The notes under the pieces were generated by a model. That model did no database searches. It was not told the DNA's origin and worked only from the letters and a program-made list of their open reading frames with translations. Position numbers and translations under genes: made by a program. 64,000 nucleotides of DNA from Nymphaea colorata (lineage: Eukaryota > Streptophyta > Magnoliopsida > Nymphaeales > Nymphaeaceae), in NCBI RefSeq assembly GCF_008831285.2, contig NC_045139.1:30780706-30844705 (forward strand), written 5' to 3'. Of the stretch, positions 60,004 through 64,000 are shown piece by piece. The stretch's first letter is position 1. Every line of letters begins with the position of its first letter.

Positions 60004-62297
60004 ATGAACGGGGACATCGAGAACAGGGGAGGGAGGATGCAGCAGCCGCAGCAGCCGCAGCAGCCGCCTCCCAAGGACGGGAGGAATGGGTTCTTGGTTC
60101 CCTACGTGGCGGAAACAGAGTCGGAAAGTGAATGGACGTCGTGGCTTGTCCCGATGTTTGTGGTGGCCAACGTCGCCATGTTCATTGTCGTCATGTTCGT
60201 TAACGACTGCCCCAAGAGGCGCCACCCCACCGGCGGCAGCTGCGTCGCCAGCTTCCTCGGCCGCTTCTCCTTCGAGCCGATTAGGGAGAATCCCCTGTTC
60301 GGCCCCTCATCTCTCACGTAAGTCTGGCTTCTCATCGCTCCTTTTGTTATTTGTTTTGTTTTGTTTTTCCGGCTCTTGGCAGATGGAAATTGGGAATTTG
60401 GTAAAAAGATGGGAATTCAAGCTACAATAGAACTGTTTTCTTTTCCATTTTAATTTTGCCCCTTCTGTTGTCGGTTCAGCTTCTGTAGTCCAGGGAGATC
60501 CTTAGCACACTTTTAGCTACCTTCGTTCCTACTTCTTTTCTGCCGAACCAACTAGTTGGATCTTAAGGAAGACATCCCTTGATGCACTGTCTAACGTTGG
60601 TGATTCACAAGTGGGTTTAGTTCTTGAAAAGTACAATTTGGAAGTGGGTGGGTCATGGAATTGGGTTTCTCAATACTGATCTGTTGGTCGGTAATTAATT
60701 TGGTTGTTTATTGAGCTTCCTATTGGGAAAAATCTTGAGTTGGAGATTTTCAAGTTCCATGGATATATGGCGAGGTGTCGGACTGGTATTTGAGGCTTAG
60801 CCTCTGGTACGGTTTGTTCCTCTTCGTTCTTTTTTGGTGTATGGCAGGAAGATTTCCAATATGGCTCCTTTACAGTGTTAACTCTGGATATCATGTGGAA
60901 AAGTCAAGGATCCTTTGAATATTCTCTGGCTTTTTCCCAACAAGTTTCAGTTTCAGAGAGGCCTCTTATAGTTTGACATGGGAATTGTCATTTTTGGTGT
61001 AGTACTCGCTGCTTTCCTGACAAGCGTCCTGCAGTCAAATGGTGGGAAGATCAAGTTGCCAGATTATGGAAATGAAAACTAGGGAATGCCATTTCATGCT
61101 CCATTACAAAGTTTTAGATGGGCCCCAGTAACAGAAAGTGAGTGGAAATGGTGCAAGAAGTAGTAAATTGATATTTGATACAAATAAGTAAAAACTTTTA
61201 TGATCCAGTGTCAAATGATACCAAGGCCAATTTAGGGGAAACTTGAAATTCCACGATAAGAATTGTGTGGGAGTTGATGTTCCTGACAATTTACACATCC
61301 CAGTTAACCACATTCCAGATGACCGTGGACAAGACGCTGTTAGAAACCCTGTTTCTTTTCTTTTGTTGTTGTGCTATCACACTCCATGCATCTCTTAAAA
61401 ATTTCTTTGAAGGGTTTTCCTTCAGTACGTGCGACTTACTTTTTCATGAGGTAGACTTATGCTGTGATTGTGTGATAAATTTTCCATGACATTTATGATG
61501 CTGCAGTTTTATGCGCGAAAGATGATCTTTCACCGGTCATCCTATGGGCTTAGGAAATGACCTCTTTGTGGAATTTGTTCATTATATTAGTTAAGTGGTG
61601 GCCTGATAAAAATCCATTTGTTCTGGTATTCATTTCCTACTGAAGTCCAGCTTTAGTGTGAACTTTCATCTGATTACTTTCTTGAAATCTCGTTTGTACT
61701 TCATAAATCAGGGCTTTTTTCAATTCGGTTCTGACCTTGATTTTGTGTTTTTTTTTTGAAAGATATTCTTACTCAATATTTTAGTTCCTCCCCAGTTCAG
61801 TCTGTATTGTGCCTTGTCGTGATTCATCAAATAAAAGTTATAGATTTGCAGTGAGCTTTAAGTTCAAGTTCACTGCCATAGGTGCTTATTAGGATGAGAG
61901 ACCATAATGAATTGGCAATACTGTTACTCTGAAGCTCAATGAAGATACTGCTTGTCCCTCTGAATTGGCATATATTTTATTTTTCCCAGATTCTTATGAA
62001 TCAATCACCTACGATATATATTTCATAAAGAAAGACACTGAGATTTGCTGCTAGATGGCATTTCTGTAGGCAAGAATTTGGATATTGGAATACTGTACAA
62101 TTCTAATTCTGACCTTGATATTTCTTTTGCCAGGTTGCTGAAGCTAGGGGCTCTTGAGTGGAACAGAGTGGTCCATCAGCATCAGGGATGGAGGCTTATT
62201 AGCTCTATATGGCTGCATGCTGGTGTTATCCATCTTCTTGCAAATATGTTGAGCCTGCTTTTCATTGGTATCCGCCTTGAGCAACAATTTGGATTCA
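60004..62297 (+). CDS. Rhomboid-like intramembrane serine protease, 5' part (continues beyond window)
   Basis: Two coding exons are visible, 60004-60317 and 62134-62297, joined in frame across a 1.8-kb GT-AG intron. The gene then enters a further intron starting at 62298 and must continue past 64000; no third exon was found in the window. The 159 residues seen comprise a Gln/Pro-rich cytosolic N-terminus encoded by CAG/CCG repeats, a first membrane segment at about 45-67 ([20 protein letters not shown]), the plant RBL motif ENPLFGPS, then [13 protein letters not shown] (the rhomboid WR motif) and HLLAN at 138-142, the conserved HxxxN of the active-site region. The catalytic GxSG serine and second histidine lie in exons off the right edge. 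The family cleaves transmembrane substrates within the lipid bilayer of Golgi, plasma or organelle membranes. The closest resemblance is to Arabidopsis secretory-pathway RBL proteins. Confidence 0.92.
60318..62133 (+). other. Rhomboid gene intron 1
   Basis: GT-AG intron of 1.8 kb. No bounded repeat or nested gene was recognised; open frames are short. Confidence 0.75.
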
Positions 62298-64000
62298 GTA
62301 AGTTCTCCTCCTATTCAAGCTTTAAGAATTTTTTTTCTAGGAGAAAAATTCTGGGGATTATAGGGATAATAATGCAGGGATTGAAGTTTTTATATGGTGG
62401 TCTTCCAAGCATACCTCTTGCTTAATGTACTTCCATAGGGCACCTAAATTCTGGAATTGCGAAACTCTTAAGGGCCTGGAAAGCATGTTTCTTGTTTGAT
62501 AAACTATCACTACAGAGAAATTTTTAACAATTAATGGCAATTGACTGGAAGTGAAATAACCTTAATTTTTTAAAATCAAAATATGATTTTTAATTTATGC
62601 ATATTGAGCAGACCTCTGTATGTTTGATGGTGAAACTTGAAAGCATGCAAGTAAACTCACCTTCTGTTAGGGACATAAGACAACTTACCTAAGGATCTAA
62701 CAGCATCTGATGGCATGAAGCCACATGCCCTATGAATTCTGATTTGATTTTGTGAAGTAAAGTTTGAAGTGTTAAATTAAAGGGGGCATTTTCCTAATTC
62801 ATCCCCAACTTATCTATGCAGTTATCCTTCCCTTATTTTCATTGGCAGTTCTATGCATAACATGTACTCTATTGAGAAAAATCTTTCTTTTTGTTATTTT
62901 AACCAAGATCATCACAGAGGAAGAACCAGATATTTTGTATAAGGAGAGCCGCTATTTTTCTTTCCTAAAAATTTCAGTGTGGCCATGCAGGTTTCTCAAG
63001 CATCTTTTAATATCCCCTCACTCTTCTTTTGTGTTGTTGTTTTTTTTTTTTTGGGTTTTGGGTGGGGGGAAGGAGAGATGGTGCAGGGGAAGGTGGGGTA
63101 GGAGGGTGACCATTTTGCCACTTAATTATGTCATTTGCAGATTATTTGCATGCCACTTTATTACGGTTTTTTATTTTTAAGGATATCTGTGTCAGTTGTT
63201 TGAATGGAGATTTGTTTCAACTTTCAATTAACAAATTTGCCTCAAGTCTAATTTTGACCACTTATGGCCTGTTTGGATGGAGGGAAAGAGAAGGAAAAGG
63301 AGAGGGGTGGGGGGGAGAGTAGTCAATCTTACGTCTGGTTGGTTAGTTAAGGAGGGAAAGGAAGGGAAAGCAAAAAAACATTTTTGGTTGCAAAGGAAAG
63401 GAAAGGAAGGGAAAAGGAAATGATAATTCAGTGCAAATTTTATGCATCCAAATTGGAGGGATTGAGATGGAAAGGAAAAAGGCTGCTCATTTCCTTTCTA
63501 TCCGAACAAGCATTACAATCATTTCTTTCCTTTCCTCTCATTTCCCTCCCCATTCCTTTCTCCCCCTTTTCCTTTCAATTCATTTCAATCCCTCCCTTTC
63601 CTTCCCTTTTCCTTCATCCAAACATAGCATTAAGGAAAGGATGAACAATCAATAACAATAATGCATGTAGGGGATCAATTTCCTATGAGTCAGATAAATT
63701 TGTATAACATTCTCAATGAAGATACATGCTTTAAGTCATGTCTGTGGATACCAGGTACAATTTGCTGAATCATGGCGGGAGGTTTGTCTTAAGATCCAAC
63801 TGTGCTTTGTTGTGATCAAACCCATCTAGATGAATGCAAATAGTGTTATGATTAGCAGTTTTATGCAGAGGGATGGTTGGATGAGATCAATGGACACCAA
63901 ATGGTGAAATTCTGGAAAACATGCAGGTCTTGGGATTTGGGAATTTTTCTTTAATAAAATGGATTCCAAACTGATCCACGTTGTTCATTTTCTTTTTTTT
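62298..64000 (+). other. Rhomboid gene intron 2 (incomplete)
   Basis: It begins with donor GTAAGT and has no recognised acceptor with the expected third exon before the window ends. It carries a Tourist-like MITE at 63265-63629. Confidence 0.7.
63265..63629. mobile_element. Tourist-like MITE with long purine/pyrimidine arms
   Basis: The left end TGGCCTGTTTGGATGGAGGG and right end TTCATCCAAACATAGCA are terminal inverted repeats; the arms are AGG-rich on the left and CCT-rich on the right. TTA flanks both sides (63262-63264 and 63630-63632). It is 365 bp, non-coding and inside an intron. Confidence 0.7.

Overview
The window is nuclear DNA from a flowering plant. It holds four multi-exon genes with GT-AG introns and plant-typical products, separated by long AT-rich intergenic stretches full of small non-autonomous transposons, microsatellites and old tandem duplications. 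The species cannot be fixed from the sequence alone. No virus, bacterial operon, CRISPR array or complete autonomous transposon was seen.

Layout. 1-23,400 is gene-free and repeat-rich: Tourist-like and hAT-like MITEs, GAGCTCG-rich elements, a tRNA-derived SINE and an unclassified dispersed family. 23,440-29,350 carries an HD-ZIP class IV homeodomain gene (+; nine coding exons, 816 aa) with a GA/CT-rich, uORF-bearing leader and a 3' region containing a perfect 9-bp hairpin. 29,400-30,100 is a CpG-dense, gene-free patch. 30,100-38,800 is intergenic. 38,828-41,810 is the ribosomal protein L24 gene (-; five exons, 164 aa). 43,815-54,505 is the NOL10/Enp2 ribosome-biogenesis gene (-; 16 exons, 699 aa), with one GC-AG intron and a decayed coding-like remnant inside its largest intron. 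55,000-59,600 is intergenic with more MITEs and a SINE. 60,004 onward is the 5' part of a rhomboid-like intramembrane protease gene (+), which runs off the right edge.

The genes are not an operon. RPL24 and NOL10 both serve ribosome production and lie in tandem on the minus strand. Both have AAACCCTA telo-box motifs upstream, a known mark of plant translation-machinery promoters. The HD-ZIP IV gene is an epidermal-type regulator and the rhomboid gene a membrane protease; neither has a visible functional link to its neighbours.

Exon boundaries were placed by hand from splice consensus, reading-frame continuity and remembered family sequence. Transcription starts and UTR limits are inferred.
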